NCBI GenBank assembly: GCA_900549865.1
Contig: URPU01000049.1
Coordinates: 1-17,444, forward strand
Length of the DNA stretch: 17,444 nucleotides
Source of the DNA: an uncultured Eubacteriales bacterium
GTDB lineage: Bacteria > Bacillota > Clostridia > Oscillospirales > Oscillospiraceae
Direction of reading: 5' to 3'
In this document: positions 5,696-12,644 of the stretch, one piece after another
Layout of the letters: every line of letters begins with the position of its first letter
Position numbering within the stretch: the first letter of the stretch is position 1
Made by a program: the position numbers and the translations under genes
The notes under the pieces: model-generated
Seen by the model: the letters and a program-made list of their open reading frames with translations, nothing else
What the model was told of the DNA's origin: nothing
Database searches by the model: none

Positions 5696-6691
5696 TTATC
5701 GTTCTTCTCTGAAATACGCCAGACCCAGAGACATGGGGGGCTGATCCTCGCGCTTGTTGCGCATACTGGTGCCGACGAGGACGATTATCGTGACGACGTA
5801 GGGCAGCATTTTGTACAGCTCCTTAACGGCGAGATTGCCGCCGGTGGGGATGAAGATATAGAGGATGTACAGCCCGCCGAAGAGGATGGAGGCCAGCACG
5901 CTGAGACTCGGCCGCCAGACCGTGAAGATAACGAGGGCAATGGCGAGCCAGCCCCTGTCGCCGAAGGCGTCGTTCGACCAGACGCCGCAGGCGTAATCCA
6001 TCACGTAGTACAGCCCGCCGAGGCCGGCGATCATGCTGCCGATGCAGGTGGCTTTGTACTTATATTTGTTGACATCGATACCGGCGGCGTCGGCAGTGTT
6101 CGGGCTTTCGCCGACGGCGCGCAGGTGCAGGCCCACGCGCGTGTGATTGAGCACGTATGACGCGGCGAGGGCGATGATAACAGCGACGTAGGCAAGGAAG
6201 CCGTAGGAGAGGAATATCTTGCCGAACCAGCCCAGCTTTGACGCGAAGGGAAGCGCGCGGCTGAAATGCTGACTGGTGGCAGAAAGCGCGATGGAGGGGA
6301 TCTCACTCCCGGTGAGCTTGATGAGCGAGCCGCCGAAGAAGTTGCCGATGCCGACGCCGAAGGTCGTCATGGCAAGGCCGGTGACGTTCTGGTTGGCGCG
6401 CAGCGTCACAGTAAGAAAGCAGTATATAAGCCCCATCAGAAGCGAGCCGCACAGCGAGGCCAAAAGCGGGATGGCGACGGTGAGAAAGCCGTTCATCGCA
6501 TCGGCGCTGCCGCAGGACTGCTCATAAAGGAATGCGCCGATAACGCCGCTTATGGCGCCGACGTACATTATGCCGGGGATGCCGAGGTTGAGGTTGCCGG
6601 ATTTCTCCGTAAGGGTCTCGCCGGTGCTGCCGAAGAGGAGGGGGATGCCCTGCGCGACGGCTCTCGGGATAAAGGAAATTATATCAAACAT
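5696..6691 (-). CDS. BMP-type (nucleoside) ABC transporter permease, second subunit
   Basis: The 331-residue polytopic membrane protein resembles the NupQ/BmpC-like permeases of the branched-chain/ribose-type permease superfamily. The N-terminal stretch GIPLLFGSTGETLTEKSGNLNLGIPGIM (about 15-42) is characteristic of this subunit, and HTRVGLHLRAVGESPNTADAAGIDV (about 183-207) is the cytoplasmic loop expected to contact the ATPase. It is the last gene of the operon and starts 3 nt after the stop of the preceding permease, with GGAGGAG before its ATG at 6691. It should form the membrane channel with the other permease. Transported substrate is probably a purine nucleoside, given the riboswitch ahead of the operon. 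Confidence 0.92.
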   Translation of the reverse strand: MFDIISFIPRAVAQGIPLLFGSTGETLTEKSGNLNLGIPGIMYVGAISGVIGAFLYEQSCGSADAMNGFLTVAIPLLASLCGSLLMGLIYCFLTVTLRANQNVTGLAMTTFGVGIGNFFGGSLIKLTGSEIPSIALSATSQHFSRALPFASKLGWFGKIFLSYGFLAYVAVIIALAASYVLNHTRVGLHLRAVGESPNTADAAGIDVNKYKYKATCIGSMIAGLGGLYYVMDYACGVWSNDAFGDRGWLAIALVIFTVWRPSLSVLASILFGGLYILYIFIPTGGNLAVKELYKMLPYVVTIIVLVGTSMRNKREDQPPMSLGLAYFREER

Positions 6692-6694
6692 GCC

Positions 6695-7792
6695 TCACTC
6701 CTCCTTCCCCGCTTTGCGGAAGTTGATCTTATAGCTGATGAAGAATTCGCAGCCGATGATAAAGAACAGGATGATGCCCGTGAGGATATCCGCGAAGGAC
6801 TGGTTGAGAGAGAACTGCGTGGCTATCTCCCCCGCGCCGCGGTCGAGCAGGACGAGAAGGAAGCTCGTGAAGATCATGATGATGGGGTCGAACTTGGCAA
6901 GCCACGACACCATGACGGCCGTGAAGCCGCGCCCGTCAGCGATGGTGGTGGAGACGGTGTGGTTTATCCCGCCGACAAGCAGCAGCCCCGCCACGCCGCA
7001 CACCGCGCCGGAGAGCAGCATCGTGCGCACGATGACGCGATCGACCTTTATGCCGACGTAGCGCGCGGTGCGCTCACTCTCGCCGACGACGGATATCTCA
7101 TACCCGTGCTTTGAATAGTTGAGGTAGACGTATATGAACACCGTCAGCACCGCCACGACAAGCACGCTCAGAAGGTACTTGTTGCCCGCCACGACGGGGA
7201 GCCATCCGGCCTCGGTGCTCTGGTTGATGATGCCTATCTGCCCCGCGCCCTTTGGCACCTCCCACACGATGACGAAGAAGGCCACAAGCTGCGTGGCGAC
7301 GTAGTTCATCATGAGGGTGAAGAGAGTTTCGTTCGTGTTCCACTTCGCCTTGAATATGGCGGGGATGCCCGCCCAAATCGCGCCCGCCGCGACGGAGGAG
7401 ACAACCATCACCGCGATGAGCGCGCCGCCCGGCAGCACGTCGGCAAGGCACTTCATGCACGCGGCGGAGGCGAGACCGCCGATGAGCACCTGCCCCTCCG
7501 CGCCGATGTTCCAGAAGCGCATCTTGAAGGCCGGCGTGACGGCGAGGGAGATGCACAGGAGGATGGCGACGTTCTGCGCGGTTATCCACGACTTGCGCGC
7601 CGTGCCGAATGCGCCGGTGAATATGGTGGCGTATATCTTCAGCGGGTCAAGCCCGGTCGTGACGCCGGTGATGAGCGCGCTGACAATGAGCGCGAGGATT
7701 ATCGCAAGCGCCCTTATGCCCCATGCCCTGTACCACGGCAGGGCGGCGCGCTTGGAAATGTGGAAAAGAGGGCCGCTCTGTTTCTTATTCAT
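6695..7792 (-). CDS. BMP-type (nucleoside) ABC transporter permease, first subunit
   Basis: The 365-residue membrane protein is NupP-like. It has a short charged N-terminus, a first helix near 28-48, the motif FKMRFWNIGAEGQVLIGGLAS (about 95-115) typical of this subunit, and the coupling loop SKHGYEISVVGESERTARYVGI (about 225-246). I use the ATG at 7792, which overlaps the ATPase stop by 8 nt (ATGAATAA) and has GGAGGT about 10 nt upstream. The frame could extend to a TTG at 7810, but that would bury the ribosome site. The overlap suggests translational coupling with the ATPase. Confidence 0.93.
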   Translation of the reverse strand: MNKKQSGPLFHISKRAALPWYRAWGIRALAIILALIVSALITGVTTGLDPLKIYATIFTGAFGTARKSWITAQNVAILLCISLAVTPAFKMRFWNIGAEGQVLIGGLASAACMKCLADVLPGGALIAVMVVSSVAAGAIWAGIPAIFKAKWNTNETLFTLMMNYVATQLVAFFVIVWEVPKGAGQIGIINQSTEAGWLPVVAGNKYLLSVLVVAVLTVFIYVYLNYSKHGYEISVVGESERTARYVGIKVDRVIVRTMLLSGAVCGVAGLLLVGGINHTVSTTIADGRGFTAVMVSWLAKFDPIIMIFTSFLLVLLDRGAGEIATQFSLNQSFADILTGIILFFIIGCEFFISYKINFRKAGKEE

Positions 7793-9323
7793 CTGCGCTG
7801 TTACCTCCAAGCTTCGTCATCATCATGCCCACGTCGCGCTTCTTCGCGCCGCGGCCGGGGATAAGCCCGCTGACCTTGCCGCCGCACAGCACGAGTATCT
7901 TATCGGCCAGCTCCAGCAGCACGTCAAGATCCTCGCCGACATATATGACGGCGACTCCCGCGGCCTTCTGCTTGTTTATAAGCTCATATATGGTATAGGA
8001 AGAGTTGATGTCCAGCCCGCGCACGGCGTAGGCCGTCAAAAGCACCGTCGGCGCGGAGGCGATCTCACGCCCGACAAGCACCTTCTGCACGTTGCCGCCG
8101 GACAGGCGGCGCACCGGCGTGCTTATGCCGGGGGTGCTGACCTCAAGCTCGTTCACGACGTCCTGCGCAAGCTTGCGCGGGGATTTCCTGTCAGTGAATA
8201 TGCCGCGGCCCTTGCGGAAGGAGCGCAGCATCATGTTGTCGGCAAGGTCCATGCTGCCGACAAGGCCCATGCCCAGCCTGTCCTCCGGCACGAAGCTGAG
8301 CGCGACGCCCATCTCCGCGATGGCCAGCGGGTCGCGGCCGACAAGCTCCTCACGCGTGCCGTCGTCCTCAATATAGCTGATGCTGCCGCTTTCAATGGGC
8401 TGAAGCCCGGCGATGGCCTCCAGCAGCTCCTTCTGGCCGCAGCCGGATATGCCCGCGATGCCGAGAATCTCACCGGAGTTGGCGGTGAAGCTGACGTCGT
8501 CAAGCTTCAATATGCCGTCGATGCTGCGCACGGAGAGGTTCTTCACCTCAATGCGGGGCTTGGGATCGACAGGCTCCGGCCGGGCGATATTAAGCGTGAC
8601 GGCGTGGCCGACCATCATGTTGGTCATTTCCTGCGCGTTCGTGGTCTTTGTGGGCATGTCGCCGATGAACTGCCCGTGGCGGAGTATCGCCACGCGGTCG
8701 GAAAGCGCCTCGACCTCGTGCATCTTGTGCGTGATGATGACGACGGCCTTGCCCGCGTCGCGCATGTTGCGCAGCACGGCGAAGAGCTTGTCCGTCTCCT
8801 GCGGGGTCAGCACGGCGGTCGGCTCGTCAAGAATGAGGATGTCAGCCCCGCGGTAGAGTGCCTTGACGATCTCCACGGTCTGCTTCTGCGACACGGACAT
8901 GTCGTATATCTTCTGCTGCGGATCGACCTCGAAGCCGTAGAGGGCGCATATCTCCTCCACCCGCGCGGCGACGCGGTTAAGGTCCAGCCGCCCCGGCTCA
9001 TTGAGGCCGAGGACGATGTTCTCCGCCGCTGTCAGCACGTCCACGAGCTTGAAATGCTGGTGTATCATGCCGATACCGAGGTCGAACGCGTCCTTCGGGG
9101 AGCGTATCACGACCTCCTTCCCGTCGATGAAGATCTGCCCCTCGTCGGGGAAGTATATGCCGGAGAGCATGTTCATCAGCGTCGTTTTGCCGCTGCCGTT
9201 CTCGCCCAGCAAGGCAAGTATCTCGCCCCGGTATATGTCCAGCCAGACCTTGTCGTTCGCCACGACCGGGCCGAAGGTTTTTGTGATGTTGCGCATTTTG
9301 ACTGCGGCGATCTTGTTGTCCAA
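7785..9323 (-). CDS. BMP-type (nucleoside) ABC transporter ATP-binding protein, two fused NBDs
   Basis: The 512-residue protein has two ABC domains. NBD1 has Walker A GENGSGKTT (40-48), a signature region MSVSQKQ (142-148), Walker B ILILDEPT (162-169) and switch His199. NBD2 has a degenerate Walker A GISGCGQKE (291-299), a full signature LSGGNVQK (407-414) and, at the Walker B position, VLLTAYAVRGLD (427-438) where relatives usually show a QPTRG-type motif. The asymmetry is normal for ribose/BMP-type transporters, but the YAV replacement is unusual. I favour TTG at 9323 as start, because AGGAG lies 10 nt upstream and the ABC fold begins right after. The open frame reaches a GTG at 9383 inside an intercistronic hairpin region, and an ATG at 9296 lacks a ribosome site. 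Confidence 0.92.
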   Translation of the reverse strand: MDNKIAAVKMRNITKTFGPVVANDKVWLDIYRGEILALLGENGSGKTTLMNMLSGIYFPDEGQIFIDGKEVVIRSPKDAFDLGIGMIHQHFKLVDVLTAAENIVLGLNEPGRLDLNRVAARVEEICALYGFEVDPQQKIYDMSVSQKQTVEIVKALYRGADILILDEPTAVLTPQETDKLFAVLRNMRDAGKAVVIITHKMHEVEALSDRVAILRHGQFIGDMPTKTTNAQEMTNMMVGHAVTLNIARPEPVDPKPRIEVKNLSVRSIDGILKLDDVSFTANSGEILGIAGISGCGQKELLEAIAGLQPIESGSISYIEDDGTREELVGRDPLAIAEMGVALSFVPEDRLGMGLVGSMDLADNMMLRSFRKGRGIFTDRKSPRKLAQDVVNELEVSTPGISTPVRRLSGGNVQKVLVGREIASAPTVLLTAYAVRGLDINSSYTIYELINKQKAAGVAVIYVGEDLDVLLELADKILVLCGGKVSGLIPGRGAKKRDVGMMMTKLGGNSADE

Positions 9324-9388
9324 AGGCTTCACGCTCCTAAATAATGATGAGGGGGTGCACACAAATTTCTTCTTACATACCACATCGC

Positions 9389-9429
9389 AAAGGGCAGCAC
9401 AACGCGGAGAGTACGCTGCACTGCCCTTT
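9389..9429 (-). other. Intercistronic hairpin 2 between binding protein and ATPase genes
   Basis: Arms AAAGGGCAG (9389-9397) and CTGCCCTTT (9421-9429) with a partly pairing interior. It lacks a T-tract, so mRNA stabilisation or processing is likelier than termination. Confidence 0.55.
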
Positions 9430-9457
9430 ACGGTATGGCAGAGGGCAGGTGTTCAAT

Positions 9458-9495
9458 AAGGGGAAAGGAAGACCCGGCGCGAGGTCGGGTCTTCC
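9458..9495 (-). terminator. Intercistronic hairpin 1, possible partial terminator after the binding-protein gene
   Basis: Perfect 10-bp stem GGAAGACCCG (9467-9476)/CGGGTCTTCC (9486-9495), loop 9 nt, followed on minus by TTTCCCCTT. It begins 32 nt after the lipoprotein stop. Such elements commonly keep the binding protein in excess over the membrane parts; that role is inferred. Confidence 0.6.
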
Positions 9496-9527
9496 CGGTA
9501 TTGCAGTAATGTATAGGCCGTAAGCTA

Positions 9528-10805
9528 TCAGCCGTATGCCTCGTCGAGCAGGGTGATGCCGTCGATGCGCAGGGTGAAGTACGGGGCGGAGCGGTACTCG
9601 CTCTCATGGACGTAGCCGTCGGAGACGACCTCGGTGTCGGGGGTGTAGTCGGGGTCGGTGTCGATGTCGGCCATGAAGCTGTCAACGACAGCGCCGTCAA
9701 CGGTGAAGGTGGCGGTGTCGAACACGTGCACGGAGCCGTCCTCAAGCGCGGCCTTGACCTCGGCCAGCTTCTCAACGGTACCGGCGGCGGCAACAGCCTC
9801 GTTGACGTCGGTCAGCACGACGGAGCCGGTCGCAAGGGTGCCGGTCCAGTCGGCGTCGATGGCCTCGCCGTTCATTGCGGCGGTGATGGCGTAGACGTAG
9901 TAGGGCGCCCAGTCAATGCGGGAGGAGACGATGAAGGTGTTGGGGCAGGCGTCAACGGTGGAGCCGTTGTAGGAAACGTTGGGAACACCGGCGGTCTCGC
10001 AGGCGGTCGGCGCGCCCATGGAGTCAGCGTGCTGGCTTATGAGCTTGCAGTTGTCGGCAATGAGCTTGTTGGCGGCTTCCTTCTCGGCGGTCTCATCGTA
10101 CCAGGAGCCGGTGAAGGTCACTTCCATGGTGGCGGTGGGGCAGACGGAGCGGGCGCCGAGGAAGAAGGAGGTATAGCCGGAAACGACCTCCGCGTAGGTG
10201 AATGCGCCGACGTAGCCGATCTTGGCCTCATCTGCGGTGAACTCACCGGCCTCGATCATCTCGTTGAGCTTCATACCGGCAGCGACACCGGCGAGGTAGC
10301 GGCCTTCATAGATGGAGGCGAAAGCGTTGTGGAAGTTGGAGAGACCCTCGGTGTGGGCCATGGTGCCGGTGGCGTGGCAGAACTGGACCTCGGGGAATTC
10401 CTTGGCGGCGGCGAGGAGGAAGCTCTCATGGCCGAAGGAGTCGGCGAAGATGATGTTGCAGCCTGCGTCGGCAAGCTCCTCGGCCGCTTCCTGGCATTCC
10501 TGGGATTCGGCTATATTGGTCTTGAAGATGTACTGATCCTCGCTGAGGCCGAGCTCCTCGCAGGCGGCCTTGGCGGCGTTCATGAAGTTGAGGTCATAGG
10601 TGGAGTTCTCATCATGCAGGAAGATAAAGCCGACCTTGAAGCTGTCGGCAGCGGGTGCAGCGGCGTCGGACGCGGCGGCGGTGTCGGAGGCGGAGGCATC
10701 GGACGCGGCAGAAGTATCGGAGGCGGCGGGCGCAGCGGACTGACCGCAGGCGCACAGGGCGAATACCATCACGAGCGCCAGAAGCATTGCGACGATCTTT
10801 TTCAT
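9528..10805 (-). CDS. BMP-family substrate-binding lipoprotein of the nucleoside ABC importer
   Basis: The 425-residue protein has a lipoprotein signal. A hydrophobic stretch (4-17) leads to LCAC with Cys20 the probable lipidated residue; Cys at -2 is a slightly unusual lipobox. An Ala/Ser/Asp-rich tether follows (21-54), then the BMP domain beginning KVGFIFLHDENSTYD, with FADSFGHESFLLAAAKEFPEVQF and the GYVGAFTYAEVVSGYTSFFLGAR region. BMP proteins (PnrA, NupN, BmpA types) bind purine or other nucleosides outside the membrane and hand them to the permease. The ATG at 10805 has GAGGAG about 10 nt upstream. It is first in the operon, directly behind the guanine riboswitch leader, which supports a purine nucleoside ligand. 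The exact ligand is not readable. Confidence 0.95.
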   Translation of the reverse strand: MKKIVAMLLALVMVFALCACGQSAAPAASDTSAASDASASDTAAASDAAAPAADSFKVGFIFLHDENSTYDLNFMNAAKAACEELGLSEDQYIFKTNIAESQECQEAAEELADAGCNIIFADSFGHESFLLAAAKEFPEVQFCHATGTMAHTEGLSNFHNAFASIYEGRYLAGVAAGMKLNEMIEAGEFTADEAKIGYVGAFTYAEVVSGYTSFFLGARSVCPTATMEVTFTGSWYDETAEKEAANKLIADNCKLISQHADSMGAPTACETAGVPNVSYNGSTVDACPNTFIVSSRIDWAPYYVYAITAAMNGEAIDADWTGTLATGSVVLTDVNEAVAAAGTVEKLAEVKAALEDGSVHVFDTATFTVDGAVVDSFMADIDTDPDYTPDTEVVSDGYVHESEYRSAPYFTLRIDGITLLDEAYG

Positions 10806-10837
10806 TCTTCAAATCTCCTCATAAGTATTTGATTTAT

Positions 10838-10857
10838 CAAAAACCGCTTCAGCGGCT
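10838..10857 (-). terminator. Terminator-like hairpin at the end of the riboswitch leader
   Basis: Stem AGCCGC/GCGGTT with TGAA loop (42-47 and 52-57 of the 10800s on plus), followed on minus by a short T run. It lies about 33 nt before the binding-protein ATG, so it would act within the leader. Which of the leader hairpins is the true switchable terminator is not certain. Confidence 0.6.
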
Positions 10858-10874
10858 CCTGAACAAAGCAGAAC

Positions 10875-10955
10875 GCACCGGAAGAAGCCCTGCGGACGCA
10901 AGGCCAGAACCGGTGCGGAAAGCACGAAGGCGCAGATGGATATACTGCGCCTTCG
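10875..10955 (-). promoter_or_regulatory. Riboswitch expression-platform hairpins
   Basis: Two strong hairpins follow the aptamer. One is an 11-bp perfect stem, 10925-10935 with 10945-10955. The other is GCACCGG/CCGGTGC (10875-10881 with 10910-10916) with further pairing inside. The arm at 10948-10958 can alternatively pair over 11 bp with 11024-11034, the 5' strand of aptamer helix P1, giving a plausible ligand-dependent switch. Confidence 0.6.
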
Positions 10956-10962
10956 ATAAAAG

Positions 10963-11030
10963 TCCGATAGTCCGGTCATTTACGGCGTCCGGGTAGAAAC
11001 TTCAAAACCATATCTTTTGATTATATCGAA
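10963..11030 (-). ncRNA. Guanine-class purine riboswitch aptamer
   Basis: All conserved elements read on the minus strand. P1 TTCGATA/TATCGGA, junction ATAATC, P2 CAAAA/TTTTG with loop GATATGG, J2/3 AGTTTCTACC, L3 loop CCGTAAA, and J3/1 GACTAT with C at the specificity position (C74 in B. subtilis xpt numbering), which indicates guanine/hypoxanthine rather than adenine. P3 (CGGACG/TGACCG) has one A-A mismatch. It controls the BMP ABC operon, whose first ATG is about 158 nt downstream. Confidence 0.96.
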
Positions 11031-11081
11031 AGCGATATTCATTTTTCCTGTGGGAGCGGTGCGGACATCACCCACGCTTAT

Positions 11082-11110
11082 AGACTAACAGCCCCCGGCG
11101 AAAAAGTCAA
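11082..11110 (-). promoter_or_regulatory. Candidate promoter of the riboswitch-controlled operon
   Basis: TTGACT (11105-11110 on minus) has a strong -35 match. TAGTCT lies 17 nt further (11082-11087), and TATAAG lies 22 nt further (11077-11082). The -10 is ambiguous, but the position 50-80 nt before the aptamer is right. Confidence 0.5.
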
Positions 11111-11155
11111 GAGACGTTTTTCGACAGTTTTCACAGAACTTGCCGCGTATATTCG

Positions 11156-11731
11156 TCAATCTTGCACAAATGTCAGCCCCGTGTCGGACATGGAGGCGAT
11201 GCGCGCAAGAGATTCCACGCGCACGCCGCGCGCGCGAAGCGCGTCTCCCCCGCCCTGAAAAACCTTTTCCACGGCGATGCCCGCGCCGACAAGCTCCGCC
11301 CCGGCCTGCGAGACGATGGACATAAGCCCCTCCAGCGCAGCACCGGTGGCAAGAAAGTCGTCAACTATCAGCACGCGCTCGCCCGCGTGCAGATACTCCT
11401 TTGAGAGAATGACGGTGTTGGTGTTGCCGTGCGTATAGGACACGACCTCCGCCGAATAGACGTCGTCGGAGATGTTTTTGGATTTGCTCTTCTTCGCAAA
11501 GGCGGCGCGGCAGCCGAAAACGTAGCCCGTCATCACGGCCAGCGCGATGCCGGAGGCCTCCACAGTCAGGATCTTGTCCACGCGCTCCCCCGCGAAGAGG
11601 CGGCGAAGCTCCTCCGCCATGGCGTGGAAAAGCTCGGGGTCGAGCTGGTGATTGAGAAAGCTGTCTACCTTGAGTATATTGCCGGGGCGGACCTTCCCCT
11701 CGGCAAGTATCCTCTTTTCCAAAAGCTCCAT
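11156..11731 (-). CDS. xpt: Xanthine phosphoribosyltransferase
   Basis: The 191-residue length and sequence fit Xpt. VEASGIA (57-63) and the PRPP-binding loop RVLIVDDFLATGAA (119-132) are present, and the N-terminus MELLEKRILAEGKVRPGNILKVDSFLNHQ is typical. It converts xanthine (and guanine weakly) plus PRPP to the nucleotide in the cytoplasm. AAGGAG lies about 10 nt before the ATG at 11731. It sits immediately upstream of, and on the same strand as, the guanine riboswitch and purine-nucleoside transporter. Unlike the classical B. subtilis xpt, its own leader carries no purine aptamer that I can find. No clear terminator separates it from the downstream leader. Confidence 0.96.
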   Translation of the reverse strand: MELLEKRILAEGKVRPGNILKVDSFLNHQLDPELFHAMAEELRRLFAGERVDKILTVEASGIALAVMTGYVFGCRAAFAKKSKSKNISDDVYSAEVVSYTHGNTNTVILSKEYLHAGERVLIVDDFLATGAALEGLMSIVSQAGAELVGAGIAVEKVFQGGGDALRARGVRVESLARIASMSDTGLTFVQD

Positions 11732-11774
11732 GCTGGGCGTCTCCTTTCAAAGATGGGGTTGAAGAAAAGCACAC

Positions 11775-11800
11775 AGGAGCCTGCCCGCAGGGCAGCTCCT
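11775..11800 (-). other. Leader hairpin upstream of xpt
   Basis: AGGAG-C-CTGCCC (11775-11786) pairs with GGGCAG-CTCCT (11790-11800) over 11 bp with one bulged C. On the minus strand it is followed by TGTGTGCTTTTC. It lies between the repeat element and the xpt ribosome site and may be a weak attenuator. Confidence 0.5.
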
Positions 11801-11961
11801 GCCTCCCTTGAAAAGGGAGGTGGCAAAAATTGAAAATTTTTGACGGTGGGATTATATTGATCAGTGAACTGCGTGATTTTCCATAGTGGAGCGAGACCAC
11901 AGCAATACCCCAGTCGTTGCCATGTTCATGTCAACGACAGCCCCCTTTGCAAGGGGGCCAA
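11801..11961 (-). repeat. Complete composite palindromic repeat, inverted relative to the other two
   Basis: Left half is A-type: hairpin 1 at 11802-11820, hairpin 2 at 11822-11844 (10-bp arms, one mismatch), tail GGTGGGATT at 11845-11853. Core about 50 nt. Right half is G-type: decayed tail AATACCCC at 11904-11911, hairpin 2 GTCGTTG/CAACGAC at 11913-11938 with inner CATG/CATG, hairpin 1 at 11940-11958. The G and A halves are swapped relative to 3175-3350 and 5387-5566, so the element lies in the opposite orientation. Confidence 0.82.
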
Positions 11962-12115
11962 GGTGCTGCGCGGCGCCTTTGCAAGGGAGGCATGAGACCG
12001 TGCAGCGTTTTTGCAGCGCAGGATATCTCGCGCATGGCAGAGCCGGTGCGCGGCGGCCTCGTCATTTGCAAGGGGGCCAAGGTGCTGCGCAGCGCCTTTT
12101 CAATGGAGGCAGGAG
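11946..12115. repeat. 51-nt direct repeat derived from the palindromic elements
   Basis: Copies at 11946-11996 and 12065-12115 match at 47 of 51 positions by eye. Each joins the right arm of a G-type hairpin 1 to AAGGTGCTGCGC and then the right part of an A-type hairpin 1. The stretch 11962-12172 has no supported gene and looks like rearranged repeat debris (several TGCAGCG and GCGCC words). Confidence 0.75.
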
Positions 12116-12172
12116 TGCAGCGCCTTTACAGCGGCGCGGTGCTGCACATACAGCCGCCTGACCGCAGAACCG

Positions 12173-12198
12173 AAAAAAGCCCGTCGGCAACGACAGGC
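12173..12198 (-). terminator. Intrinsic terminator of rpmB
   Basis: On the minus strand GCCTGTCG, loop TTGC, CGACGGGC, then six T (12173-12178). The 8-bp stem contains one T-G pair. It starts about 20 nt after the rpmB stop. Confidence 0.92.
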
Positions 12199-12218
12199 TT
12201 GTTTCGGGTAATGTAAAA

Positions 12219-12407
12219 TTACACAGCGCGGGTGACCTTGCCGCTGCGCAGGCAGCGGGTGCAGACGTAAACGTGCTTGGGCGTTCCGTCCACGATGGCC
12301 TTGACGCGCTTCACATTGGGCTTCCAGGTACGGTTGGAGCGTCTGTGGGAATGGCTGACCTTGATGCCGAACGCCATGTCCTTATCGCAGAACTGACACT
12401 TTGCCAT
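12219..12407 (-). CDS. rpmB: Large-subunit ribosomal protein bL28
   Basis: The 62-residue basic protein begins MAKCQFCDKDMAFGIKVSHSHRRSNRTWKPN, a typical bacterial L28. Cys4, Cys7 and the later CTRC pair make this the zinc-binding four-cysteine form. The ATG at 12407 has AGGAGG about 11 nt upstream; the frame could reach a GTG at 12419, but that codon directly overlaps the ribosome site. The gene is monocistronic with its own promoter and terminator, divergent from hprK. Confidence 0.97.
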   Translation of the reverse strand: MAKCQFCDKDMAFGIKVSHSHRRSNRTWKPNVKRVKAIVDGTPKHVYVCTRCLRSGKVTRAV

Positions 12408-12456
12408 GTGTTGAAGCACCTCCTTGCTTGTGTTTCGCTGATTGGACAGCTTTTAT

Positions 12457-12485
12457 ATGATAGCAGAACCGCAGACAAAATGCAA
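12457..12485 (-). promoter_or_regulatory. Sigma-A promoter of rpmB
   Basis: TTGCAT (12480-12485 on minus), exact 17-nt spacer, TATCAT (12457-12462). It gives a leader of about 45 nt. Confidence 0.85.
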
Positions 12486-12490
12486 GAGAA

Positions 12491-12512
12491 TTTTTTGCCG
12501 CTTTGCAAAAAA
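12491..12512. repeat. Inverted repeat in the rpmB-hprK divergent promoter region
   Basis: TTTTTTGC (12491-12498) and GCAAAAAA (12505-12512) are perfect 8-bp arms around CGCTTT. They lie just upstream of the rpmB -35 and about 65 nt upstream of the hprK -35. It could be an operator or an AT-rich upstream activating tract. Confidence 0.55.
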
Positions 12513-12576
12513 GTTGTTACCGGCCGGGGGCGGCGGGGTTTTACGCCCGGATGCGTGTAGAAGAAGAGAAAAGTTG

Positions 12577-12605
12577 TTGCCAAACGCGGCAAAAGTGTTT
12601 AATAT
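12577..12605 (+). promoter_or_regulatory. Sigma-A promoter of the hprK-dnaE gene block
   Basis: TTGCCA (12577-12582), exact 17-nt spacer, TAATAT (12600-12605). Transcription would start near 12612, about 33 nt before the hprK GTG. Confidence 0.85.
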
Positions 12606-12644
12606 AAGTAGTATATATATATTAATGTGCAGGAGGATCGCGCC

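Noticed and set aside
7311..9344. 677-residue plus-strand open frame opposite the ABC ATPase and permease
   Set aside because: It is antisense to two conserved genes and shows no recognisable motif or start signal.
9606..10832. 408-residue Gly/Val-rich plus-strand frame opposite the BMP lipoprotein
   Set aside because: The minus-strand product is an unmistakable BMP lipoprotein.
11732..12172. Second purine riboswitch in front of xpt
   Set aside because: TATAATCCC looked suggestive, but the GATATGG-type loop, TTTCTACC junction and CCGTAAA loop are absent.
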